A stretch of 64,000 nt of DNA from DASSUW01 sp963835525 (lineage in GTDB: Bacteria > Actinomycetota > Thermoleophilia > Solirubrobacterales > Solirubrobacteraceae): contig CAWIFM010000003.1 in assembly GCA_963835525.1 (NCBI GenBank), positions 434,001 through 498,000 of the forward strand, written 5' to 3'. Under the pieces are notes generated by a model that had not been told where the DNA came from, ran no database searches, and was given only the letters and a program-made list of their open reading frames with translations. The first letter of the stretch is position 1. Each line of letters begins with the position of its first letter. Position numbers and translations under genes: made by a program. Below, piece after piece: positions 33,600 through 40,543 of the stretch.

Positions 33600-33798
33600 G
33601 TGCCGGTGCTCGAGGACTTCGTCGACGACTTCGCCCAAGCCCGGATCGCCGGCCGGCGCCTCGTGGGCCGAGATCTCGGAGCGGCTCGGCGTCACCCGCC
33701 AGGCCACTCACAAGCGCTTCAGCGGCTGGCGCCAGCGCGGTCGCAGCATCGGCGGCGTGATCGAGCTGCGCTTCACGCGCGACAAGAACGGAGGCTGA
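33600..33798 (+). pseudogene. Frameshifted small helix-turn-helix protein gene
   Basis: Two frames join into one product. From GTG 33600: VPVLEDFVDDFAQARIAG; then, after a +1 shift at 33649-33656, ASWAEISERLGVTRQATHKRFSGW to the stop at 33798. The second part is the HTH seen in many small actinobacterial proteins (ASWAEIG-x-x-LGVTRQA). An exact tandem CCGGCCGG sits at the junction; deleting four bases, or one, restores the frame. It lies between chrA and the protease gene, whose ATG follows the stop by one base. Either a pseudogene or a sequence error; the true start is uncertain. Confidence 0.6.
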
Positions 33799-33799
33799 G

Positions 33800-34627
33800 A
33801 TGCTGGCTCTGCGCAACCGCCATCGCGCCGGTCGCCGGCAGTACCGGATCGACTGGCACGGCGAGCGCGAGGCCGTCCTGCCCTTCCTTCAGGAGGACGA
33901 CTGGGACCTGCCGACGGTCGAGATCGAGATCGACGGCGAGCCGGTGCACGCGTGGATCGACACCGGAGGCGACGCGCTCACGCTCCCGCACACCTACGAC
34001 ATCGAGCCTCGCGGGAGGTTCTCGGGCACCTTCGCGGGCGTGTACGGCCGCGTCGAGGAGGTGCGGCTCGGCCCCGTCGTCGTGCACGCGGTGCCGGTCA
34101 TGACCGCGGGCTTCGAGCGGCCGGTGATCGGCACCGGGTTCCTGCGCCGCTTCCTGCCCACGATCGACTACCCCGGCGGCCGCCTGGTGCTGCGCCCCCG
34201 CGACAGCGAGCCCGGCGACGGCATCGGCGTGCCGTTCAGGATCGCTGCCACGCACCTGATGCTGGCGGACGGTGTGCTCAACGACGCGCCGATGACCTTC
34301 CTGGTCGACTCGGGGCTGCGCGACGAGGACGGCGCGGCCTTCACCGCGCCGGCCGCCACGCTCGCGGCGGCCGGCATCGCGCTTCCCGCCACCGCGCCGG
34401 TGCGGGGCAGCACCGGCGCAGGCGACGTGACCCTCGAGCTCGGCCACTTCCCGATCGCGCGGCTCGCCGTCGGATCGCTGGTGCAGGAGGACCTCCTCGG
34501 CCTCTACGGCGCCTTCCCGCCCGGGCTCGAGGGGATCGACGGGCTCGTCAGCCACGGCTTCCTGCGGCGGTATCGCTGGACGATCGACTTCACGCGGATG
34601 ACGATGCGGTTCGCACCGCCGGCCTGA
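33800..34627 (+). CDS. Two-domain (bilobal) retropepsin/pepsin-like aspartic protease
   Basis: 275 residues with two active-site motifs: DTG at 54-56 (AWIDTGGDA) and DSG at 170-172 (FLVDSGLRD). Each half ends in a matching block, IGTGFLRRFLPTIDY (110-124) and VSHGFLRRYRWTIDF (250-264), so the chain is an internal duplication. Retropepsins are usually single-domain homodimers; two lobes with DTG and DSG in one chain resemble pepsin architecture. No signal peptide is visible, so it is probably cytosolic. Follows the broken HTH gene by one base, and its end overlaps the convergent MFS gene by 38 bp. Confidence 0.85.
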   Translation: MLALRNRHRAGRRQYRIDWHGEREAVLPFLQEDDWDLPTVEIEIDGEPVHAWIDTGGDALTLPHTYDIEPRGRFSGTFAGVYGRVEEVRLGPVVVHAVPVMTAGFERPVIGTGFLRRFLPTIDYPGGRLVLRPRDSEPGDGIGVPFRIAATHLMLADGVLNDAPMTFLVDSGLRDEDGAAFTAPAATLAAAGIALPATAPVRGSTGAGDVTLELGHFPIARLAVGSLVQEDLLGLYGAFPPGLEGIDGLVSHGFLRRYRWTIDFTRMTMRFAPPA

Positions 34628-36053
34628 CCGCCACCGGCTCCGGCTGCGGGCCGAGCAGCAGCGCCGAGCCGGCGGCGAGGGTGACCGCGATCGCGCACAG
34701 GGCGAAGCCGGCGTCGAAGGCGGCCATCGCGTCGTCCGGCGCGGGCGTGCCGATCACGGCCACGAGCAGCGCCACGCCGAGCACGGCTCCGAGCTGGCGG
34801 GCTGTGGTGGCCAGCGCCATGCCGGTCGCGAAGCGCGCCGGCGGGATGCCCGACGCCGTCGCTCCGATCAGGGTCGGCAGGCCGAGGCCGATGCCGACGC
34901 CGGCGACGAGCTGGTACGGCAGCCAGACGCCGAAGAAGTTCGCCTCCTCGCCGGCCATGGCCAGCAGCCAGGCCAGCGCGGCGGCGAACAGCGCGGCGCC
35001 CACGACGGCGACCGGCCGCGGCCCGCTGCGCGTCGCCCAGCGGCCGCCGAGCGGCGCCGACACCGCCGAGGCGAGCGCGCCCGGCACGGCGGCGAGCCCG
35101 GTCTCCAGGGCGGTCCAGCCCCACACGCTCGTCGCGAACAGGACGAGGCACAGGTTGGCTGCGAAGAGGGCGGCGCCGAACGCCATCGTGCCGGCGTTGG
35201 ACGCGCGCACCCAGCGCGTGCGCAGGAGGTCCGGCTCCAGCACGGGCGCCTCGATCCGCCGCGTGCGCGCCACCAACAGCCCGCCGATCGCGAGCGCCGC
35301 CGCGAACGTCCCGAGCGTGGCCGCGGAGGTCCAGCCCCACGTCTCGCCCTGGACGAGCGCCAGCGCCAGAGCGCCGGTGGCCCCGGCCAGCAGGACGGCC
35401 CCGGGCACATCGAGCGGCGCGGTGTCGGCCGCGCGCGACTCGCGCAGCCGGCGCAGGCCGAGCCAGACGGTGAGCAGGCCGATCGGCACGTTGATCACGA
35501 AGATCCAGCGCCAGCCGCCGGCCTCCACGAGCAGCCCGCCGAGCGGCGGGCCGAGCGCGGCCGCCACGGCGCTGACCGCGCCCCAGGCGGCGATCGCGGC
35601 CGCCCACTTCTGGGGCGGGAAGGCGGCGAGCAGGAGCGCCAGGGCGGCCGGGATCATCGCCGCCGCGCCGATGCCCTGGACGGCGCGGGCGGCGATCAGC
35701 GCGCCCGGCGAGGCCGCCAGGGCACAGGCGCCCGAGGCGAGCGCGAACAGCGCGACGCCGCCGAGATAGATCCTGCGGCGGCCGATCCGGTCGGCCGCGC
35801 GGCCCAGCACCACGAGCAGCGCCGCGAACGCGAGCGCGTAGGCGTTGACCACCCACGACAGCGAGCCGAGGCCGGAGCCGTGGAAGTCGCTCGCGATGGC
35901 GGGAAAGGCGATGTTGACGATCGTCACGTCCAGATACGCGAGGAACGTGCCGCCGACGGCGAGCCAGAACGTCGGCCACGGGTTGGATCGGTCGGGCGGC
36001 GGCTTGGAAAGAGCGAGCCCGTAGGCGGGCGAGCCGGGGAGCTGGTGGGACAT
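34590..36053 (-). CDS. MFS drug exporter, DHA2 (EmrB/QacA) family, 14 membrane segments
   Basis: 487 residues. Motif A-like GRAADRIGRRRIYLGG, TFLAYLDVTIVNIAFPAI at the first span (the D-x-T-I-V-N-x-A-x-P DHA2 signature), and GWRWIFVINVPIG. Likely a proton-coupled multidrug or metabolite exporter. AGGAG lies 9 bp before ATG 36053. Divergent from a TetR gene across a region with two identical operator-like repeats, so probably repressed by it. Confidence 0.93.
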   Translation of the reverse strand: MSHQLPGSPAYGLALSKPPPDRSNPWPTFWLAVGGTFLAYLDVTIVNIAFPAIASDFHGSGLGSLSWVVNAYALAFAALLVVLGRAADRIGRRRIYLGGVALFALASGACALAASPGALIAARAVQGIGAAAMIPAALALLLAAFPPQKWAAAIAAWGAVSAVAAALGPPLGGLLVEAGGWRWIFVINVPIGLLTVWLGLRRLRESRAADTAPLDVPGAVLLAGATGALALALVQGETWGWTSAATLGTFAAALAIGGLLVARTRRIEAPVLEPDLLRTRWVRASNAGTMAFGAALFAANLCLVLFATSVWGWTALETGLAAVPGALASAVSAPLGGRWATRSGPRPVAVVGAALFAAALAWLLAMAGEEANFFGVWLPYQLVAGVGIGLGLPTLIGATASGIPPARFATGMALATTARQLGAVLGVALLVAVIGTPAPDDAMAAFDAGFALCAIAVTLAAGSALLLGPQPEPVAVRPAVRTASSSA

Positions 36054-36081
36054 GTGGGGAGACTCCTGGGGAGGAAGGAGT

Positions 36082-36131
36082 ACGAACGATCGTGCGAAGT
36101 TCTATCAAAGGACGAACGATCGTGCTACTAT
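36082..36131. promoter_or_regulatory. Two identical TetR-type operator repeats and a leaderless promoter
   Basis: ACGAACGATCGTGC occurs at 36082-36095 and again at 36112-36125, exactly 30 bp apart, each centred on the perfect palindrome ACGATCGT. They lie in the 88-bp gap between the divergent MFS and TetR genes. TACTAT (36126-36131) directly abuts the second repeat and is 10 bp ahead of the TetR ATG. Likely the binding sites through which the TetR protein represses both genes. Confidence 0.72.
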
Positions 36132-36141
36132 TCCTCGGGTA

Positions 36142-36768
36142 ATGGAAGCTATTTCCATGGTCGACGGCCGCCGGGAACGCGGCCGGCGGACCCGTGACTC
36201 GATCCTGCAGGCCGCCGTCCAGCTCGTGCCGGTCGAGGGCATCGACGGGGTCACGATCGGCCGCCTCGCCAGCGAGCTCGGCATGAGCAAGAGCGGCCTG
36301 TTCGCCCACTTCGGCTCCAAGGAGGAGCTCCAGCTCGCGACGATCGACACCGCGCGCGAGATCTTCGTCGAGACCGTCGTCTCGCAGGCGCGCCTGGCCG
36401 AGCGCGGCCTGCCGCGGCTCGAGGCGCTGATGGAGAACTGGCTCGGCTACATGCAGCGCGAGGTGTTCAAGGGCGGTTGCTTCTTCGACGCCGTGCGCAG
36501 CGAGTACAACAGCCGCCCGCCCGGCCCGGTGCGCGACGCGGTATGGGCCGACTTCGCGTCCTGGTCGGAGATCCTCGTCAACCGCGTCAAAGCGGCGCAG
36601 GCGGCGGGGCATCTCGACCCCGAGGCCGACCCCGAGCAGGTGGCGTACGAGCTCGACGCCCTCGGCGGCGCGGCCAACGTGCGCTTTCAGCTCGACCGCG
36701 ACGCAGCGTGGTTCGACCGAGCCCGCGTCTCGATCCACGCGCGCTTGGAGGCGCTGAGGGTCTACTAG
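36142..36768 (+). CDS. TetR/AcrR-family transcriptional regulator
   Basis: 208 residues (ATG 36142; ATG 36157 is an alternative five codons in). The HTH reads TRDSILQAAVQLV, then GVTIGRLASELGMSKSGLFAHFGSKEEL, a canonical TetR N-terminus. The C-terminal ligand domain contains LENWLGYMQREVFKGGCFFDA-like segments as in the TetR_C_33/YxaF group. Likely represses itself and the adjacent MFS exporter. The inducer is unknown. Confidence 0.92.
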   Translation: MEAISMVDGRRERGRRTRDSILQAAVQLVPVEGIDGVTIGRLASELGMSKSGLFAHFGSKEELQLATIDTAREIFVETVVSQARLAERGLPRLEALMENWLGYMQREVFKGGCFFDAVRSEYNSRPPGPVRDAVWADFASWSEILVNRVKAAQAAGHLDPEADPEQVAYELDALGGAANVRFQLDRDAAWFDRARVSIHARLEALRVY

Positions 36769-36780
36769 CATCGGGGCCTC

Positions 36781-38076
36781 ATGGCCGCGCTGCAGGAGGA
36801 GACAGCAGACGTCCTGGCGCGGCTGATCCGCTTCAAGACCGTCAACCCGCCCGGCAACGAGCGGGAGTGCCAGGAGTGGCTGGCGGCCTATCTGCGTGAG
36901 GCGGGCCTCGAGGTCGAGCTGATGGGCGCCGAGCCCGAGCGCCCGAACCTCGTGGCGCGACTCAAGGGGGACGAACCCGGGCCAGTTCTGGGCTACCTGT
37001 CCCACGTGGACACCGTGCTCGCCGATCCCGAGGACTGGACGCACGACCCCTGGTCGGGCGAGATCCACGACGGCCACCTGTGGGGCCGCGGCACGCTCGA
37101 CATGAAGGGCCAGACCGCCGCCGAGGTGGTCGCCGCCGCGACGCTGGCCCGCAACGGCTGGCGGCCGGCGCGCGGTGAGCTGAAGGTGATCGCCGTGGTC
37201 GACGAGGAGGTCGGCGGCCGGCTGGGCGCCCAGTGGCTGACCGAGACGCGGCCCGACGTCGCGCGCGTGGACTGGCTGGTCAACGAGGGCGGCGGGCCGA
37301 TCATGCCCTACGGCGACCGCCGGATCTGCCCGGTCACCGTCGCCGAGAAGGGCACCTTCCGCTTCCGCGTGACCGCGCGCGGGGTCGCCGGGCACGCTTC
37401 GTTCCCCGGTCACGGCGACAACGCGCTCCTCAAGCTCGCGCCGGTGCTCGCCCGGCTGGGCGAGCGTCAGCCCGCCTTCGACGTCGTGAGCGAGCCGCGC
37501 GCCCTGCTCGAGGCGCTCGGCGAGGACCCGGCCGACCCGCAGGCGGCGACCGACAGCATGCGCGCGATCGAGCCGCGCCTGGCGGGAATGGTCGAGCCGA
37601 CGCTGCGCGTGACGGCGGTGCCGACGCGCATCTTCGCCTCCGAGAAGATCAACGTGATCCCCGCTCGCGCCGAGCTGCAGGTCGACTGCCGCGTCCCGCC
37701 CGGGATGGACGGCGAGGCGACGATGGCGCGGATCCGCGAGCTCGTGCCCGAGGACGGTCTCGAGATCGAGTTCATGGAGCAGGTGGTCGGCAACCGCTCG
37801 CCGATCGACACGCCGCTGATGGACGCCATCCGCGACTGGCTCGGCGAGACCGAGCCGGAGGCCGAGGCGATCCCCTGGGTGCTCCCGGCCTTCACCGACT
37901 CCCGCTGGTTCCGCACGGCCTTCCCCGACTGCGCGGCCTACGGCTTCTTCCCGCAGACGCACCAGAACTTCTACGAGGCCTGGTCGCTGATCCACTCCAA
38001 CGACGAGCGGATCGACGTCCGCGATCTCGGCTTCGCGGCGTCGTTCTTCGTCGATCTCCCGAGGAGGCTCCTTTGA
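36781..38076 (+). CDS. M20-family metallopeptidase (ArgE/DapE/ACY1-like)
   Basis: 431 residues. The dinuclear zinc set is visible: His in YLSHVDTV, bridging Asp in GTLDMKGQ, the Glu pair in VVDEEVGG, and the late His in LIHSNDERI. The lid/dimerisation domain sits in the middle (VAGHASFPGHGDNAL). Members include acetylornithine deacetylase, succinyl-diaminopimelate desuccinylase and peptidases; the sequence does not decide between them. Starts 12 bp after the TetR stop; its stop overlaps the next start (TTGA). Confidence 0.9.
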   Translation: MAALQEETADVLARLIRFKTVNPPGNERECQEWLAAYLREAGLEVELMGAEPERPNLVARLKGDEPGPVLGYLSHVDTVLADPEDWTHDPWSGEIHDGHLWGRGTLDMKGQTAAEVVAAATLARNGWRPARGELKVIAVVDEEVGGRLGAQWLTETRPDVARVDWLVNEGGGPIMPYGDRRICPVTVAEKGTFRFRVTARGVAGHASFPGHGDNALLKLAPVLARLGERQPAFDVVSEPRALLEALGEDPADPQAATDSMRAIEPRLAGMVEPTLRVTAVPTRIFASEKINVIPARAELQVDCRVPPGMDGEATMARIRELVPEDGLEIEFMEQVVGNRSPIDTPLMDAIRDWLGETEPEAEAIPWVLPAFTDSRWFRTAFPDCAAYGFFPQTHQNFYEAWSLIHSNDERIDVRDLGFAASFFVDLPRRLL

Positions 38077-38867
38077 GTCCGGTCGCAGAGGGCAAGCTCA
38101 GGCTCGGCGGCATGGCCCTGCGCAACGGGCTGCTCATCCACGGCCCGACCCACTGGGCGGCCTCGGTCCGCGACGACGCCGGCGAGATCCGCACCGCCTC
38201 CGGCCGCAAGCCGCGCCTGCGCGCGGCCGACGGCGTGCCCGGCGTGCGCGGCGTCGTGCGGCTGGGCGAGGCGTTCGTGGTCATCCCGCTCGTCAAGCGC
38301 GCGCTGCCCGCGGCCAAGCTGCCGTTCGAGTCGCCCAGCGTGCTGGCGGTCGCCGCCGCCGCCTCGCTCACCGGCGCCCTGCTGCGGCGCCGCCTGCGCG
38401 GCCCGATCGGCGAGACGGCGGCCGCCACGCTCTCGCTCGCGCCCGCCGTGCTCGCCCTGCGCGGCGGCGAGCTCGCCGCCTACCACGGCGTCGAGCACAA
38501 GGCGATCGCGGCCTACGAGTCGTCCGACGAGGACGCCGACGCGGCCGACGCCGCCAAGGAGCACGACCGCTGCGGCTCGCACCTCGTCACGCCGCTGCTG
38601 GCCTCCAACATCGCCGGCGCGCTGCTCGTGCGGCAGGTGCTCGAGAAGCCCGGCCCGGTGGCGGGCGCCGGGGTGGCCGTCGCGTCCACGGCGGCCGCCG
38701 TCGAGGTCTTCGTGTGGTGCGAGCGCAACGCCGGCACGCCGCTGGCGCGGGCGCTGCGGCGGCCGGGCTTCGAGCTCCAGCGGCTGCTCGGCACGCGCGA
38801 GCCCGACGAGCGCCAGCTCGAGGTCGGCCGCGCGGCACTGGCCGAGATCCTGCGCGCCGAAGCCTAG
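38073..38867 (+). CDS. DUF1385 membrane protein
   Basis: 264 residues. Conserved motifs of the family are present: YHGVEHKAIAAYES near 145 and EHDRCGSHLVT near 166, with hydrophobic segments around them. The N-terminal half (KLRLGGMALRNGLLIHGP, VRGVVRLGEAF) matches the GGQAVxEGVMMR-type start of DUF1385 in weakened form. Function unknown; the His/Cys motifs suggest metal binding. TTG 38073 overlaps the M20 stop and has AGGAGG 6 bp upstream. Confidence 0.82.
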   Translation: MSPVAEGKLRLGGMALRNGLLIHGPTHWAASVRDDAGEIRTASGRKPRLRAADGVPGVRGVVRLGEAFVVIPLVKRALPAAKLPFESPSVLAVAAAASLTGALLRRRLRGPIGETAAATLSLAPAVLALRGGELAAYHGVEHKAIAAYESSDEDADAADAAKEHDRCGSHLVTPLLASNIAGALLVRQVLEKPGPVAGAGVAVASTAAAVEVFVWCERNAGTPLARALRRPGFELQRLLGTREPDERQLEVGRAALAEILRAEA

Positions 38868-38870
38868 ATG

Positions 38871-38913
38871 GGGTCTAGACCCTAGTCCGGTTCTCGCCGC
38901 GCGGGGCGATACT
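38871..38913 (+). promoter_or_regulatory. Palindrome and leaderless promoter of the FtsH-like gene
   Basis: GGGTCTAGACCC (38871-38882) is a perfect 12-bp palindrome just after the upstream stop. GATACT (38908-38913) is a -10 candidate 8 bp ahead of ATG 38922, with no ribosome binding site between. The palindrome lies next to the expected -35 position and could be an operator. Confidence 0.5.
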
Positions 38914-38921
38914 GGCCGTCG

Positions 38922-40520
38922 ATGGTCATCGACGGCCCGCACCTCTGGCAGCAGCACCTCCCGTACGAGGGCGCGGCCGTTCCGCTCGTGGTCCAGCCGA
39001 CGCCGCCGTCGCTGTGGGATCACATCGAAGGCGGCATCCTCACCTGGTCGCCGATCCTCTTCATGGCGCTCATCTGCATCGTCCTGTGGCGGACGATGAA
39101 GCTGATGCCGCGGACCAAGCCGCAGCAGATCAAGCCGGAGTCCAAGAGCTCGATCGGCTGGGCGCAGGTGGCGGGAGCCGACGAGGCGAAGGCCGAGCTG
39201 CAGGAGGTCGTCGAGTTCCTGCGCGACCCCGAGCGGTTCCACAAGCTGGGCGCCACCGTCCCCAAGGGCATCCTGCTGCACGGCCCGCCGGGCACCGGCA
39301 AGACCCTGCTGGCCAAGGCCGTCGCCAAGGAGTCCGGCGCCGAGTTCTTCTCGCAGTCGGCGGCCGCCTTCGTCGAGATGTTCGCCGGCCTCGGCGCCGC
39401 CCGCATCCGGCGGCTGTTCGCCGAGGCGCGCGCCCATCGCCCGGCCGTGATCTTCATCGACGAGATCGACGCCGTCGGCGGCCAGCGCGGGTCCGACAAC
39501 AACTCCGAGCGGGAGCAGACGCTCAACCAGCTGCTGGTCGAGATGGACGGCTTCAACACGACGGGCGACCTCGTGGTGATCGCGGCCTCGAACCTGCTCG
39601 ACAAGCTCGACCCGGCGCTGCTGCGCCCCGGCCGCTTCGACCGCCAGATCTTCGTCTCGCCGCCCGACGTCGCCGGCCGCGACGCGATCCTGCGCGTCCA
39701 CACGCGCGACAAGCCGCTGCACGAGGTCGACCTCGAGCTGACCGCGCGCCAGACCGCCGGCCTCACCGGCGCCGACCTCGCCAACCTCGCCAACGAGGCG
39801 GCCATCTTCGCCGCGCGCGAGCACTGCGAGCGGATCGAGCAGCGCCACTTCGACGCCGCGCTCGAGCGCGTGGTGGCCGGCATGCAGTCGCGCCGCACGC
39901 TCAACGAGCACGAGCGGCGGGTCGTCGCCTTCCACGAGGCCGGCCACGCGCTGTGCGCCGAGCTGCTGCCCGGCGTCAACCGCGTGCACAAGATCTCGAT
40001 CGTGCCCCGCGGCCGCGCGCTCGGCTACACGCTCAACCTCCCGGAGGAGGATCGCTACCTCAAGACGCGCGAGGAGCTCATCGATCACATGACGGTGCTG
40101 CTGGGCGGGCGCGTCGCCGAGGAGATCGTCTTCGGGGCGATCACCACCGGCGCCTCCGACGACCTCAAGCGCGTCGCGGAGATCTCGCGCGCGATGGTGC
40201 ACGAGTACGCGATGGGCACCTCGATCACGTCGCGCCAGGTGCTGGCCGAGGGCGGCGCGGTGTCCGACCGCACGCGCCAGCTCCGCGACGAGGAGCAGCA
40301 GCACCTGAGCGACGAGGCGATGCGCGGTGCCGCCCGGCTCATCAACGAGCACCGCGACAAGCTCGACGCGCTGGCCAGTGCGCTGCTGCGCAACGAGGTG
40401 CTCGAGCGCGGCGACATCGACCGCATCATGGAGGGCGTGCCGCGCCTCTACCGCTCGCCCGGGCACGGGCTGCGGGTCGTCGCCAGCCGCCCGGCTGACG
40501 CGTTGACTCAAGCTCCCTGA
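38922..40520 (+). CDS. FtsH-like membrane AAA+ zinc metalloprotease (short form)
   Basis: 532 residues. One membrane segment (about 41-57), Walker A GPPGTGKT at 121-128, Walker B FIDEIDAVGG, second-region-of-homology LRPGRFDRQ, and zinc site HEAGH near residue 338. Classical FtsH (about 610-650 residues) has two membrane segments around an extracytoplasmic domain; here only one segment and a short N-terminus are present, so topology may differ. Degrades membrane and regulatory proteins using ATP. Likely a paralogue of the housekeeping ftsH. Followed 23 bp later by the EAL-GGDEF gene. Confidence 0.9.
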   Translation: MVIDGPHLWQQHLPYEGAAVPLVVQPTPPSLWDHIEGGILTWSPILFMALICIVLWRTMKLMPRTKPQQIKPESKSSIGWAQVAGADEAKAELQEVVEFLRDPERFHKLGATVPKGILLHGPPGTGKTLLAKAVAKESGAEFFSQSAAAFVEMFAGLGAARIRRLFAEARAHRPAVIFIDEIDAVGGQRGSDNNSEREQTLNQLLVEMDGFNTTGDLVVIAASNLLDKLDPALLRPGRFDRQIFVSPPDVAGRDAILRVHTRDKPLHEVDLELTARQTAGLTGADLANLANEAAIFAAREHCERIEQRHFDAALERVVAGMQSRRTLNEHERRVVAFHEAGHALCAELLPGVNRVHKISIVPRGRALGYTLNLPEEDRYLKTREELIDHMTVLLGGRVAEEIVFGAITTGASDDLKRVAEISRAMVHEYAMGTSITSRQVLAEGGAVSDRTRQLRDEEQQHLSDEAMRGAARLINEHRDKLDALASALLRNEVLERGDIDRIMEGVPRLYRSPGHGLRVVASRPADALTQAP

Positions 40521-40543
40521 CCGTCGCGCCGATTCCCCACTTA

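Noticed and set aside
34504..37995. 1163-codon minus-strand open frame spanning the MFS, TetR and M20 genes
   Set aside because: Shadow of real genes on both strands; no domain recognisable in its own translation.
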